A stretch of DNA of 64,000 bases from the NCBI RefSeq assembly GCF_030680395.1, contig NZ_JAUXVR010000011.1, positions 1 through 64,000 of the forward strand, given 5' to 3'. Made by a program: the position numbers and the translations under genes. Below the pieces are notes generated by a model that ran no database searches, was not told where the DNA came from, and saw only the letters and a program-made list of their open reading frames with translations. Shown in pieces: positions 1 to 11,800 of the stretch. The stretch comes from Methylobacter sp. (GTDB lineage: Bacteria > Pseudomonadota > Gammaproteobacteria > Methylococcales > Methylomonadaceae). Each line of letters starts with the position of its first letter. Within the stretch, counting starts at the first letter, position 1.

Positions 1-3000
1 TGCGCCCAATGCCGCCGGATCTTTGGCGACGTCATCCTCCGGCAAACACAGACAACCGCCCTGCCCCAGCGTCCAGAACAGCCCCGCCACGGAACTGTCG
101 AACGCGAACGACGACAGCAGCAGATAGCAGCCGACCGGCTCCCGGTAATAAGCGCCTCTGGCCCAGGTCGAGTGCATCAGGTTGCCATGACTGACCACCA
201 CGCCTTTCGGCTTGCCGGTCGATCCCGAGGTGTAAATGACATACGCCGCATGGTCTTCATGCAGCGGTATTTCCGGATTATCGCTGCTGCAATTGGCATA
301 ACTGTCACCATCGTCCACGCACATCGTCGCCATTTCGCCGCAGTCGAGGCCAGGCAGCAACGCGGTGCTGGTCAACAGCAATCTGCAACCGGCATCCTGC
401 AGCAAATACGCCTGACGATCCTTTGGATAATCAGGATCGACCGGCACATAAACCGCACCGGTTTTAAGGATCGCCAATATCCCAACCACCATTTCCGGGC
501 TACGCTGAATGCACAGGGCAACGCGACTTTCCGGACTCGCGCCTTGCGCCAGTAGACAATGTGCCAAACGGTTGGCCTGTGCATTGAGCTCGGCATAGCC
601 AAGACGCCGTTCCTGGTAAACCACTGCGACGGCTTGCGGTTGTTGCAGGGCAACAGCCTCGAAAACACCGTGTACCGTACTGCGGCTCGGATAATCTACA
701 GCGGTTGAATTCCATTCAGCCAACTGTTGGCGCTCAGGTTCGCTCAGCAGCGGCAGTTCCGACAAGCGACTGTCGGGATCGGCGACTATGCCGTGCAGCA
801 GGCATTGATAATGACCGATAAACCCTAATAAAGTGTCTCTGGACAGCAGGTCGCTACGGTACTGGAACGAGGCAGCCAAACCCTGCCGGGTCTCCGCCAT
901 CAGCAAGGTGATATCGAATTGCACGGCGACATCCTCCAGCGCATAGCTTTCGGCCGGAAGACCCAGCCAATCCAGCGCAATGCCCGGCATACCCAACGCC
1001 AGCTCCGGAGCCGCAGAAGCAGGGTCTGCGCCGCTCTGCAACCCGAACCAGACACTGTAAAACGCAGACGGCCCTTGTTCTCGTTCAGGCTGCAATTTTT
1101 CGACCAGCAGCGAAAACGGATAATGCTGATGCGCCAATGCATCGAGCACGGTAGCGTTAACCTCGGCCAGATAATCGCTAAAGCGCAGCTCGGCGGCCGG
1201 GTGTGAACGTAGCGCCACCGGATTGACGAAATAACCGACAGTACCGGCAAACTCCCGCTTCGGCCTGCCCAGCGTCGGCGAACCGACGATGATATCCTCT
1301 TGGCCGCTGTAGCGATAAAGCAGGGTTTTGAACACAGTCAGCAACAGCGTATACAGGGTCGTGTGCTGCTCGACGGCCAGTCGTTTAAGTTTTTGCAGGG
1401 TATCCGTCGCGATATTCAGCGTTTCCGCCCGGCCTAGGCATGACGGCGAACCGGCCATTTGCCGCTCGACAGGCAAAGCCAGTTTCGGCAGCTCGCCGGA
1501 CAACTGCCGTTGCCAGTAGTGCCAGTCCTGCTCTGCACGCTGATCGGCCAGATAAGCGGACTGCCAGGCGACATAATCGGCATAACTCGCCGCAGGCACC
1601 GGCAGCTTCCGGTCATGTCCGCAATAAAGCGACTTGAACTCTTCCAACAGAATAACCAACGAGCAAAAATCGACGACGACATGATGCGCGCAAAATACCA
1701 GCACATGATCGTCGTCGCCACCGCTGAACAAGGCGGCTCTCAGTAACGGCCCATGCTCCAAATCGAACGGTTTGCGCACGAAAACAGCTATATTTTCCCG
1801 GCGTTGCTGCTCGTTGTCGCAAGTCGCGCTAACCCAAGAAGGCTGAACCTCCGCCATCGGGATGCATACGACCCGAATCTGTTGCTTAAGCCGAAAGCCG
1901 CTGCGTAATTGCGCATGGCGTTCGAACAGTGCATTTAATGCGCCGCGTAATGCCCTTTTATCGAGCTTGCCGCGGATATGCATCGCAACCGGCATGTTAT
2001 ACAGCGAGCTGTCTTTTTCTATCTGGTTTACGGTCCACAGCGCCTGTTGACCGAGCGATAGCGGCTGCTCGCTGCCGCCATTGATTGCCGCTACCGGGGC
2101 AATTTGCGCTTGATCGGCTTTCGCCAGCTTCAATGCCTGTTCCGCGCATGCCGCCAAAGAGTGATCGCCAAGCAACTGCACCACCGGCAAATCGATAGTC
2201 AGCAACTCGTCGATAAAGTATTTCAGCTCCACCGCTTTCAGCGAATCCAGTCCCAGACTCGGCAGCGATTGCGCTAGATCGAAAGCTTCGATCGCCAAAC
2301 CGGACAAAGCCGCCACTTTTTCAGCCAGCGCCTGCGCCAGTAAACCCGCACCTTCGGCATCGGCAACCGACAGTAAAGCTTGCCGCAATAAAGCCCGCTC
2401 CAAGCGGGTCGAATGCCCAGCCGTATAAGTTTGCGTTGGGGATATAGCGGCGGGGCAACTGGCGGCAGCTACACCGCTTTCGCCGCTCAGCGCATCGACG
2501 GCAACAGCCTTAAGTTGCTGCTGCTCAAAGGCCTGCCGACAAGCCGAACGCCTGATTTTACCGCTGCTGGTTTTCAAGATCGAACCCGGTTTCAACAGCA
2601 TGACGGTGTTTGCCTGTATGCCGCATTCTTCGACCAGCCGGGTCCGTATCGCGGCAAACTCGGCTTGGTAATCAGGCTGCCTTAAGCTGTTGCGTTTCAG
2701 TTCGGCCAACACCACCAGCTTTTCGCCGTCGTCTCCGGTTACCGCAAAAGCGGCCGCACAGCCGGGGTTTATTGCATCGGTCGCCGCTTCGATTGCGTAT
2801 TCCAAATCGTGGGGATAATAGTTGCGGCCGCGGATGATGATCAGATCTTTTAGCCGTCCTGAAACGAACAATTCGCTGCTTTCAATAAAGCCCAAATCGC
2901 CGGTGCGCAGCCAGCGGTTTTGAGCGTTCGCATCGCTGATAAAGGCCTGCTCGGTGGCTGCCGAATTTTGCCAATAGCCTGAACTGATGCTGGGGCCGCC

Positions 3001-4254
3001 GAGCTGGATCTCGCCGATTTGATCGGCTCTACACGGTTCACCGGTTTCGGGATCGACGATGCGAATCCGTTGCGCGGCGTCAACATCGATGCCGCCCGAG
3101 CCGACCAGATATCGGATTGAGTCGTCGCCGTCCATGGCCGGGCGCACCTTGCCTTGTTCCAGACCGGCCTTGTAAAAAGCCGCCACCGCTGGCTCGATAT
3201 TTTTATTGCCGCCGGTAACCAGCAACGTGGCTTCCGCCAAGCCGTAACAGGGATAAAAAGCTTTACGACTGAATCCGCATCCCGCGAATGCGGCGGCAAA
3301 ACGGTCCATAGTATCGGGATTAACCGGTTCTGCGCCGTTGAAAGCCAGGCGCCAGCTGTCAAGATCCAGCCCCGCTTTTTCTTCAGCGGTGATTTTTCGA
3401 ACGCACAACTCGAACGCAAAGTTCGGACCGCCGCTGGTATGGGCGCGAAAATCGCTGATCGCTTGCAGCCAGCGAACAGGTTTTTCCATGAACGCCAGCG
3501 GCGACATTAAAATGGCGCCGGCCCCGCAATACAAAGGCTGCATGACATTGCCGATCAGGCCCATGTCATGGTAGAGCGGTAACCAGCCGACCACTGTCGA
3601 ATCGGTATTGTGGCCGAAGCGCCGCTTGATCAGTTGCTGATTCGCCATCAGATTGCCGTGGCTGATGATCACGCCCTTGGGGTTACCGGTGGAACCCGAG
3701 GTGTATTGCAAAAAAGCCGGATCATGATCGTGCAATGTCGGCGGTTGCCAAGCGCTTGCATTAGCCGCGACTGGATTGTCGGTAATCAACCAGTTTTTGT
3801 CTAACAAACCGGCACTGCCGCCTATAAATTGGCGCACCGCATCGGCGATACTCTGAGTGCTGAGTATTACCGTCGCCTGGCTGTCATCGATAATCGCCTG
3901 CAACCGCGGCATGTGTCGGCCATTGCTCGGCGGATACGCCGGTACCGCAACCAAACCTCCGTAAAGGCAGGCGAAGAACGCCACGATGTAGTTCAATCCC
4001 GGCGGATACAGCAAAATAGCGCGCTCGCCCTGCATGCCCAGCGCCTGTAGCTGCGCGGCCAGCTGTCTGGCTTGTAAATCCAGCTCGCCGTAAGTCAGCG
4101 ACTTGGTTGGCTGTTCGCCGTTTTCAAGAAACGTATAGGCGGTGCGGTGCGTTTGTCGTTCCGCACGCAACTGCAATAATTCAGCCAGTGATGCGACGTG
4201 GTCGGTCAGCGCATCGTCATCGGCGCTGTCAAGGCTATGCGGTTTATTTAACAT
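1..4254 (-). CDS. Non-ribosomal peptide synthetase with fatty acyl-AMP ligase loading domain (5' part, truncated by window edge)
   Basis: The frame is open from the ATG at 4254 (GGAG five bases upstream) to base 1, giving 1418 residues without a stop, so the C-terminus lies outside the window. Domains in order: fatty acyl-AMP ligase/AMP-binding domain (about 1-590; YTSGSTGNPKG motif and a YGLAEATLLV stretch typical of FAAL); acyl carrier domain (LGLDSLKAVEL near 666); condensation domain (about 730-1150; HHVVVDF near 858, where most C domains have HHxxxDG); start of an adenylation domain (YTSGSTGKPKGV near 1345), cut by the edge. By family knowledge a FAAL activates a fatty acid as acyl-AMP and loads the adjacent carrier, so a lipopeptide-type product is likely. 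Amino acid specificity cannot be read safely. The gene is downstream of cysC on the same strand but separated by 484 bp. Confidence is high for the class and low for the product. Confidence 0.93.
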   Translation of the reverse strand, partial: MLNKPHSLDSADDDALTDHVASLAELLQLRAERQTHRTAYTFLENGEQPTKSLTYGELDLQARQLAAQLQALGMQGERAILLYPPGLNYIVAFFACLYGGLVAVPAYPPSNGRHMPRLQAIIDDSQATVILSTQSIADAVRQFIGGSAGLLDKNWLITDNPVAANASAWQPPTLHDHDPAFLQYTSGSTGNPKGVIISHGNLMANQQLIKRRFGHNTDSTVVGWLPLYHDMGLIGNVMQPLYCGAGAILMSPLAFMEKPVRWLQAISDFRAHTSGGPNFAFELCVRKITAEEKAGLDLDSWRLAFNGAEPVNPDTMDRFAAAFAGCGFSRKAFYPCYGLAEATLLVTGGNKNIEPAVAAFYKAGLEQGKVRPAMDGDDSIRYLVGSGGIDVDAAQRIRIVDPETGEPCRADQIGEIQLGGPSISSGYWQNSAATEQAFISDANAQNRWLRTGDLGFIESSELFVSGRLKDLIIIRGRNYYPHDLEYAIEAATDAINPGCAAAFAVTGDDGEKLVVLAELKRNSLRQPDYQAEFAAIRTRLVEECGIQANTVMLLKPGSILKTSSGKIRRSACRQAFEQQQLKAVAVDALSGESGVAAASCPAAISPTQTYTAGHSTRLERALLRQALLSVADAEGAGLLAQALAEKVAALSGLAIEAFDLAQSLPSLGLDSLKAVELKYFIDELLTIDLPVVQLLGDHSLAACAEQALKLAKADQAQIAPVAAINGGSEQPLSLGQQALWTVNQIEKDSSLYNMPVAMHIRGKLDKRALRGALNALFERHAQLRSGFRLKQQIRVVCIPMAEVQPSWVSATCDNEQQRRENIAVFVRKPFDLEHGPLLRAALFSGGDDDHVLVFCAHHVVVDFCSLVILLEEFKSLYCGHDRKLPVPAASYADYVAWQSAYLADQRAEQDWHYWQRQLSGELPKLALPVERQMAGSPSCLGRAETLNIATDTLQKLKRLAVEQHTTLYTLLLTVFKTLLYRYSGQEDIIVGSPTLGRPKREFAGTVGYFVNPVALRSHPAAELRFSDYLAEVNATVLDALAHQHYPFSLLVEKLQPEREQGPSAFYSVWFGLQSGADPASAAPELALGMPGIALDWLGLPAESYALEDVAVQFDITLLMAETRQGLAASFQYRSDLLSRDTLLGFIGHYQCLLHGIVADPDSRLSELPLLSEPERQQLAEWNSTAVDYPSRSTVHGVFEAVALQQPQAVAVVYQERRLGYAELNAQANRLAHCLLAQGASPESRVALCIQRSPEMVVGILAILKTGAVYVPVDPDYPKDRQAYLLQDAGCRLLLTSTALLPGLDCGEMATMCVDDGDSYANCSSDNPEIPLHEDHAAYVIYTSGSTGKPKGVVVSHGNLMHSTWARGAYYREPVGCYLLLSSFAFDSSVAGLFWTLGQGGCLCLPEDDVAKDPAALGA

Positions 4255-4483
4255 ATCTGCTCCATCATTTATATCTATCTTCGAATGAGATTGTTTTTTG
4301 AATTGCAGTCCTGTTTTCCGGCAAACGTCGCCAGAAAATGCCACCTCGCGCTATTACCCAGCCGAAAGGCTGAGGACAAGCCGCCCTGTCGGCAGGAATA
4401 AGCGCATTTGAGCGACAGCGAAAAGGGGTTGTTCCGGCAAACACCTGAACAAACTCATGGCATCGCCGAACCGGGATGAAATG

Positions 4484-4538
4484 ACTCCAACACTGAGTAG
4501 ACGATTGATTGTGATTTTTCCCTCATAACTGTTTTCGA
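4484..4538. repeat. Left copy of 55-bp imperfect direct repeat flanking cysC
   Basis: About 44 of 55 positions match 5494-5548 in the same orientation without gaps when aligned by eye. Shared blocks include GACGATTGA and CTCAT. Both copies lie outside coding sequence on either side of cysC. Confidence 0.7.
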
Positions 4539-4616
4539 AATAAGGTCCAGCCATGATGCATCTGGCATTGGAAAACAATGGCTAAGAGCATCAATCATTT
4601 GACAAGCATTTCACAT

Positions 4617-4678
4617 CCCCTTCAACCGGCTCAGGGCAAACGGGATTTTAAAATGCTCAACTGACGCTTTCAGGTTTA
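4617..4678. repeat. Dispersed repeat, second copy inside glcF-like gene
   Basis: Shares blocks such as GCTCAGGGC, AACGGGATTTT and AATGCTCA in the same order and spacing with 52338-52398, roughly 80% identical by eye. This copy is non-coding; the other is read through in frame by the Fe-S oxidoreductase gene. Confidence 0.7.
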
Positions 4679-4738
4679 TCGGTACGATTGGCATTCATCC
4701 TGAAAACAGCAATTTATCCACGAAAAGCACGAAATAAA

Positions 4739-5374
4739 TCAGTGCTGGATAATGCCGCTCCGTATCATTTTATCGATGACCTGTTGTACACAGACATCCA
4801 GATCTGTTGTGCCGGTAGATACGGTGAGCTCACAGTTTTCGGGCACTTCGTAAGGCGAGGTGACGCCTGTAAACTCCTTTAATTGCCCGGCCCTGGCTTT
4901 TTTATAGAGGCCTTTTACGTCGCGCGATTCGCAAATTTCTATAGGCGTATCGCAATAGATTTCGATGAAGCTGTCATGCTCTATCAGGCCGCGCACACGT
5001 TCACGGTCTGCACGATAGGGCGAGATGAAGGCGGTCAGCACAATGACACCCGCTTCCATAAAAATCTTGGCCATTTCACCGATACGACGAATGTTTTCCT
5101 GGCGGTCTTTAGCCGAAAAACCCAAGTCGCCGCACAAACCGTGACGGACATTATCGCCATCCAGCACAAACGTACGACACCCGCGAAAATGCAGCATTTC
5201 CTCGACAGCATGAGCCAGCGTGGATTTGCCGGACCCGGATAATCCGGTGAACCACAAGATTGCGCCGCGATGGCCGTTCTGGGCCTCACGCTGAGCGCGG
5301 CTAATGGTGGCGTGATGCCAGACGACATTGGTTGAGACGGGTAGTTGTGTAGTCATATCAGAGAACATTTGCAT
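4739..5374 (-). CDS. cysC: Adenylylsulfate (APS) kinase
   Basis: A 211-residue cytosolic kinase that phosphorylates APS to PAPS with ATP in sulfate activation. The P-loop GLSGSGKST lies at about 44-52, followed by the family motifs [33 protein letters not shown] and [10 protein letters not shown]. Length and motifs match stand-alone CysC, and no sulfurylase domain is fused. The start could also be the internal ATG at 5356 (MTTQLPVS), which gives 205 residues. No other sulfate assimilation gene is adjacent. The gene is isolated and bracketed by the 55-bp direct repeat at 4484 and 5494. Whether PAPS here serves cysteine synthesis or sulfation is not visible. Confidence 0.95.
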   Translation of the reverse strand: MQMFSDMTTQLPVSTNVVWHHATISRAQREAQNGHRGAILWFTGLSGSGKSTLAHAVEEMLHFRGCRTFVLDGDNVRHGLCGDLGFSAKDRQENIRRIGEMAKIFMEAGVIVLTAFISPYRADRERVRGLIEHDSFIEIYCDTPIEICESRDVKGLYKKARAGQLKEFTGVTSPYEVPENCELTVSTGTTDLDVCVQQVIDKMIRSGIIQH

Positions 5375-5853
5375 CCTTCTTTCTGTTTTTTGAAATTACG
5401 ATTTTCACCCTTGCAGCTGCCAAGGCGATCTTGAGATTGCCGACGCTTGTTGACTGCATTGCCTGCTGCACCCGGTAAAAGCCGGACAATACTATTCCAA
5501 CACAGAGTGGACGATTGACTGTCATCTTTTCCTCATGTCTGTTTGCGATGCAATCGGTCCGGCGGCGACGGCAACCCTTTTAAATCCCGAATGCTTCCGC
5601 ATCCTCGTAAACCCGCGCCTGTCGAACTACGCCCGCTTGGTAATACTACTTATTGATTCAAGGCATTGGTTTCTCTACTCTATTGATGTTGAGAAAGCAA
5701 TATCCTCGGTGCGAACCTAATTTACTTTACGGGAGGCTGAGTAAATTACCCGCTGTGTCATATACAACCCAATTGTCTTTAGTAAAAGCGGGATGTCGAA
5801 ATGACCTGTAAATATTTGTTTGACCGAACGGCAGCCCAAACGGGGGAATACAG
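5375..5853. other. Intergenic stretch between divergent cysC and glucan synthase
   Basis: Carries the right copy of the 55-bp direct repeat and presumably the divergent promoters of cysC and the glucan synthase. No gene with recognisable features is seen; the 61-codon plus-strand ORF at 5535-5720 is not supported. Confidence 0.5.
5494..5548. repeat. Right copy of 55-bp imperfect direct repeat flanking cysC
   Basis: Partner of 4484-4538, about 80% identical over the whole length and in the same orientation. Confidence 0.7.
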
Positions 5854-8800
5854 ATGATAATGAAATTACGGGAGCACAGACGCAACATCAGGCTTGCCGA
5901 TCCCGGCGGTGAAGAAGAACCCATCCGATTTGAGTTATTTAGCAACGAGCGACTGGAGCAGCATGCCGTCAGTCTGGCGAAAGAGCAAAAAGCCCGCATT
6001 ATGCCGGAGGGACTCAAACTGATGCCGCGGGTGCGCGAGAATTCCAGGCTGTTGTTTGAGGCTTACAAAGCTATAGGCAAGGCGGCACGGGAGCAACGAG
6101 CCATTACCCCGGCCGCGGAATGGATGCTCGACAATTTTCATGTGATTGAAGAGCAGGTCAATGACATCAACATCTATCTGCCGGAAAAGTTTTACCAGCA
6201 ACTACCCAAGTTAATCAACGGCTTTCTTGCCGGCTATCCGCGCGTTTACGGCATTGCCTGGGCGCTGGTCGCTCATACCGATAGCCGTTTTTCTCCGGAA
6301 CAGCTCGCTCTTTTCATGCGTGCCTACCAGGAAATTCAGCCGCTCAGTATTGGCGAGCTTTGGGCAATACCGATCATCTTGCGTATCGTGATGATCGAAA
6401 ACCTGCGCCGACTGGCGTTAAAAGTCATGCGTTCGCAAGTCGGCCGACGACTCGCTGACGAGTTTATCGATCAAGCCGACAAGCTGGATCTTTCGGACCA
6501 GACTGCCGCGTTACCCGACCCGCTTTTCCGCCAGGCTTTTGCGGTTCAGCTTGTGCAACGTTTACACGAGCCGCATCCCGGCCCTGCGCCTGCACTCGAT
6601 TTTCTTAATGAATGGCTGGCCGAACAAGATGTTACCCTGGATGACATGGTACACCGTGAACACGCCGCCCAAATTGCGGCCAATCTGACCGTACGCAATC
6701 TCATTACCAGTATGCGCGCCATATCGGCGTTCGACTGGCCGCAATTTGTCGAAGATTCGAGTCTGGTGGATAAATATCTGCGCATTCACCCGACTTACAC
6801 GGCAATGGATTTTCTCACCCGCGACCGCTACCGTCATGCGATTGAGGATCTTGCCAAACGTTCGCCTTATTCCGAAGTCGAAATCGCCCATAAAGTCATC
6901 GACAAGATTGATCGTGTCGCTGAAAAACCGGATACCAACCCGCAACAACAGGAGCCGGGCTACTACTTGATCGGTGCCGGCCGGAGCGAGTTCGAACAGG
7001 AAGTCGGCTTTCAATCCACCTTCAGCCAAAAGCTGTTGCGTGTTTATGTTGCCCATGCCGCGTTTGCTTATCTGACCAGTATCGGGGTAGGCACGCTGCT
7101 TTTGCTGGCGCTGCCTGTGAACGCCGCTATCGTGGCCGGGCTAGGCAGCTTGCAGATTGCGCTGATTACGCTATTTGCATTATTTCCGGCTTCGGATATT
7201 GCTACGGCGCTGGTCAACCGCTTTATCATTTCGGTCGTGCCGCCGCGCCATTTACCCAGACTTGAACTGAAGGACGGCATCTCCGATTCATTACGCACCT
7301 TTGTCGTGGTGCCGACCATGTTTATCAACGAACACAACGTAAAAAGGCAAATCGATGAGCTGGAGGTTCAATACTTGTCCAATCCGGTCGACGAGGTTTA
7401 TTTTGCGCTGTTGTCCGATTGGGTTGATGCCGACCGGGAAACACTGCCTGAAGATGATTTATTATTAAGCGTCGCCATTAGCGGAATAGACGCGCTTAAT
7501 GCCAAGTACGGAGAACAGCGCTTTTTTCTGTATCACCGCAAACGTTGCTGGAACCCGAGTGAGAACCAATGGATGGGATGGGAGCGCAAGCGCGGCAAGT
7601 TGCATGAGTTTAACCGGCTGCTGCGCGGAGCGGTCGACACTTCATTTCTGCCGATTCACGGGCAGCCGGCGTTTGCTCCGCCGGGCGTTCGTTATGTGAT
7701 TACCCTGGATTCCGACACCAAACTGCCTATCGGCGCAGTGCAACATTTGGTGGGCACCGCTGCCCATCCGCTCAATTGGCCTGTTCTGGATCCGGTCACG
7801 CGCCGTGTTACCAGCGGCTACAGTATTCTCCAGCCCAGAGTCACCCCCACCCTGCCGCAAAGGCGCGAGCATTCATTGTTTCACCGGATTTTCTCCGGCG
7901 CCTGCGGCGTAGACGCCTATTCGACCTCGGTGTCCGAAGTGTATCAGGACCTGTTCGGGCTTGGCACATACAGCGGCAAGGGCTTGTATGAAGTCGATTC
8001 GTTTGAGGCCGCGTTGGCAGGACGAGTTCCTGAAAACGCCTTGCTCAGCCATGACTTATTCGAGAGCGTGTTCGCCCGGTGCGCGTTTGTCAGCGACATT
8101 GAGTTGTTTGAAGAATTCCCCTCCCACACGGAAGTTGCCGCGTCCCGCGCGCACCGCTGGGCGCGTGGCGACTGGCAGCTGTTGCCGTGGATTTTCGGTC
8201 CGCCCGGCAAAGGCATGCCGCTAATCGGGCGCTGGAAAATGCTCGATAATTTACGTCGAACGCTGTCCGCGCCTGGCGCTTTTTTTACCCTGTTGGCAGC
8301 CTGGGCGATTCCGGGGGCACCGCAGTTGATACTGATGGGGATGGTCTTGGTAGCGTTGGCTTTCCCTGTTTTCCAGACCGTGATCGGCGGAATGAGGATT
8401 CGCACCAATATTTCGTTGCGTAATCAATTGCGCGTCACCGCAGAAAATGTATTCATGAGTTTGAACAATAGCCTGGTTACGCTGACACTGCTGGTGCAAC
8501 AGGCGTTGCTGATGACCGATGCGATCGTAAGCACTTTGGTGCGGCTGTATATCACCCGACGGAAATTGCTCAAGTGGGTCACGGCGCTGCAAGCAAAGAC
8601 AGCTGCGGGACACACCGTGAAAGACCTGATCAGGCCATTGGGCAGCGTGATGATCGTGGTGCTTTGCGCCGGTTCGATCGTGCTGCTGTTCAATCCCGCA
8701 TCGCTTGAAATTGCCGCGCCGTTCCTGCTGTTGTGGTTACTGTCGCCGGTCATTGCCCATATCCTGAGCTTGCCGCCAAGACAAGACCCGACTGAATCAT

Positions 8801-11800
8801 TATTTCCCGAGGATGTTTTGCAGTTACGACAGGTTGCTAGGCGCACTTGGCGATTTTTTACCACCTTTGTCACGGAACGGGAAAATTATCTGCCTCCTGA
8901 TAATTTTCAGGAAGACCCGGAGCCCGATATTGCTCATCGCAGTTCGCCGACCAATTTCGGTCTCTATTTATTGTCGGCGCTTGCCGCCCACGATCTTGGC
9001 TGGATCGGCCTTATGGATACTGTTGACCGGTTGGAGGCCACTTTAAATACGCTGAACAAGATGCCGAGACTGCATGGACATTTTTATAACTGGTACGACA
9101 CGCGTACTTTGCTGGCGCTGGAACCCAAATATGTATCGACCGTGGATAGCGGCAATTTGGCCGCGCATCTGTTGGTCGTTATTCAGGGATGTAGGGATCT
9201 GACGCAGCAACCGTATGCGTTTTCCACCGTGTTAAACGGCATTGCCGACAGCCACAGACTGCTGGTAGCCGCGCTTGCCAAAATCAACGATAACCAGCGC
9301 ACGCAGGTGGTGACACTGGAAGAACTGCAAAAGAAAATAGATAAACTTGGCGGTTTTTTGGCATGCACGCCTGCCACTCCCGAGGAATGCATACGCTTGT
9401 GGCGGTTGATAAGACCTTGTACCGATAACCTGTTGGATCTGGCGCGCGCTTATGCCGCCGAGCGCGGCGAAATGATAGATAACAGCGAAGTGCTGGCATG
9501 GGCTACGTTACTGCATAACGATATTAGATCTCATCAGCGTGATATGGAAAATTTCGGCTCGTCGATACATTTCGAACTTCCTCTTGACGAGAGTCGGCAA
9601 CCGGAAGCCCAACACTGGAAAGTGTTGACTCAGCGGATAAATGCGTTGGCCGAACGTGCAGAACAATTGTTCGTCGAGATGGACTTTCGTTTTCTCTATG
9701 ACCCTAGCCGGCACTTGTTTTCGCTCGGGTATCGCGTTGAAAAAGGCGTTATCGATGACAGCTATTACGACCTGCTCGCCTCGGAAGCTCGCCTGACCAG
9801 CTTGATTGCTATCGCCAAGCGCGAAGTACCGAGTATTCACTGGTTTCATTTGGGTCGCCGGATGACGCGCACTACCAACGGCACCGTGTTATTGTCCTGG
9901 TCCGGCTCGATGTTTGAATACCTGATGCCGTCATTAGTGACCTATACGCCGCGCTACAGCCTGCTGGATCAAACCTGCCGTCTGGTGGTACAGAGTCAGA
10001 TCGAATACGGGGCACAACGCAGTGTACCGTGGGGCGTTTCCGAATCGGCGTTTAACGGCCGCGACCGTTGGTTCACTTACCAATATTCCGCTTTTGGCGT
10101 ACCCGGTTTGGGCATGAAGCGCGGGCTCGCCTACGATCTGGTCATTGCTCCCTACGCCACTGCGCTGGCGGCTATGTACCACACCCATGCTGCGGTGGAA
10201 AATTTCGAGCATCTGGAAAAGATTGGCGCGTTGGGTCGTTACGGCTTTTTCGAAGCGCTCGATTTCACACCGTCGCGGCTCGCGGAAAACCAGAAGGTGG
10301 CGTTTGTACGCTGCTATATGGCTCATCATCAAGGCATGTCATTGGTGGCTTTGACTAATGTGGTGCTCAATGAAGTGATGCGCCGCCGTTTCCATCGCGT
10401 ACCGATGATCCAGGGCGCTGAGTTGCTGCTGCAAGAGCGGGTTCCGCGCGGCTTTGACAAAGGTATTCCCCACTTTACCCAGGCCGAGGCTGAAGTGAAG
10501 GAAATAATACAGCCGCCGATACGCCGCGTACTTTCACCGATGTCTATCGTGCCCTCCGCGCATTTGCTGTCCAACGGTCGTTACGGCGTGATGATCACTG
10601 CCGCCGGATCGGGTTACAGTGTTTGCGAAAAGCTGGCGGTCACTCGCTGGCGTGAAGATGTGACGCGCGATTGCTGGGGCAGTTATATCTATTTACGGGA
10701 CGTGGCGAGCGGCAAAATATGGTCTGCCGGGTACCAGCCGACTGCGGCGGTCCCGGATCGGTACGAAGTGGCTTTTCTTGAAGACCGGGTGCGCATCTCC
10801 CGCGAAGACGGTCCCATAACCAGCCACTTGGAAATCATTGTATCGCCGGAGGATAACGCAGAAATCAGGCACTTGAGTTTAATCAATAACGGGGCGTATA
10901 GCCTGGAAATTGAGCTGACTTCATACTCGGAAATTGTGCTGGCGTCCCCGATGGCCGACATTGCACACCCGGCGTTTTCAAATTTGTTTATACAGACCGA
11001 ATACCTGCCGCAGGCGTGTGCGTTAATCGCGCAGCGACGGCCTCGGGCAGACGATGAGCCTCGGATTTGGGCGGCTCATGTGCTGGCATGCAGCAACATC
11101 TGTACCGGGCTTCAGTATGAAACCGACCGGGTGCGATTTATAGGTCGGGGACAAACGCTGCATGCGCCCACCGCAGTGATGGATGGGCGCCCGCTTAGCA
11201 ACACAGTCGGCGCGGTACTTGATCCGATATTCAGCCTGCGCACGCGGGTCAGCGTCGAACCGGGCTCGACTGTTCATGTCACATTTACCACCCTGGTTGC
11301 CCCGTCGCGACAGGCCGTTGAAGATTTAGCCGACAAGTATCACAACGCCGCGACTTTCGACCGGGTTTCCGATCTTGCCTGGACGCATGCGCACATCCAA
11401 TTGCGTCATCTGCGCATCAAGTCCGATGAAGCCCAATTATTTCAAGCCCTGGCTAATCGCTTGCTGTATGCCGATCCTTCGCTACGGGCGGATGCCAGAC
11501 TTATGTACCTGAACCGGTTAAACGTGACCGGCTTATGGCGGTTTAGTATTTCCGGCGATCGTCCCATCGTCTTGCTGCGGGTAACATCAACGGAAGACAG
11601 GGGGATTGCCGATCAGTTATTACGCGCCCATGAATACTGGCGCATGAAGCGCCTGTCGGTCGATTTGGTGATCTTGAATGAAAAAGAAATTACCTATGCC
11701 AATGAACTACAGACCTTAATGGACAACATGGTTCGCGAAAATAAAGCGTTTTCAACGCTTCATGAGTACGGCGAACAGGGGGAAGTGTTTGTGCTGCGCG

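Larger units (their letters stand above)
4255..4738. other. Intergenic stretch between NRPS and cysC with two dispersed repeats
   Basis: No convincing gene. A 74-codon minus-strand ORF at 4354-4578 has no recognisable feature. The stretch holds one copy of a 55-bp direct repeat (4484-4538) whose partner lies on the other side of cysC, and one copy (4617-4678) of a repeat that also occurs inside the glcF-like gene at 52338-52398. Confidence 0.6.

Noticed and set aside
4354-4578. 74-codon minus-strand ORF between NRPS and cysC
   Set aside because: Overlaps the 55-bp repeat, has no ribosome site of note and no recognisable sequence feature.
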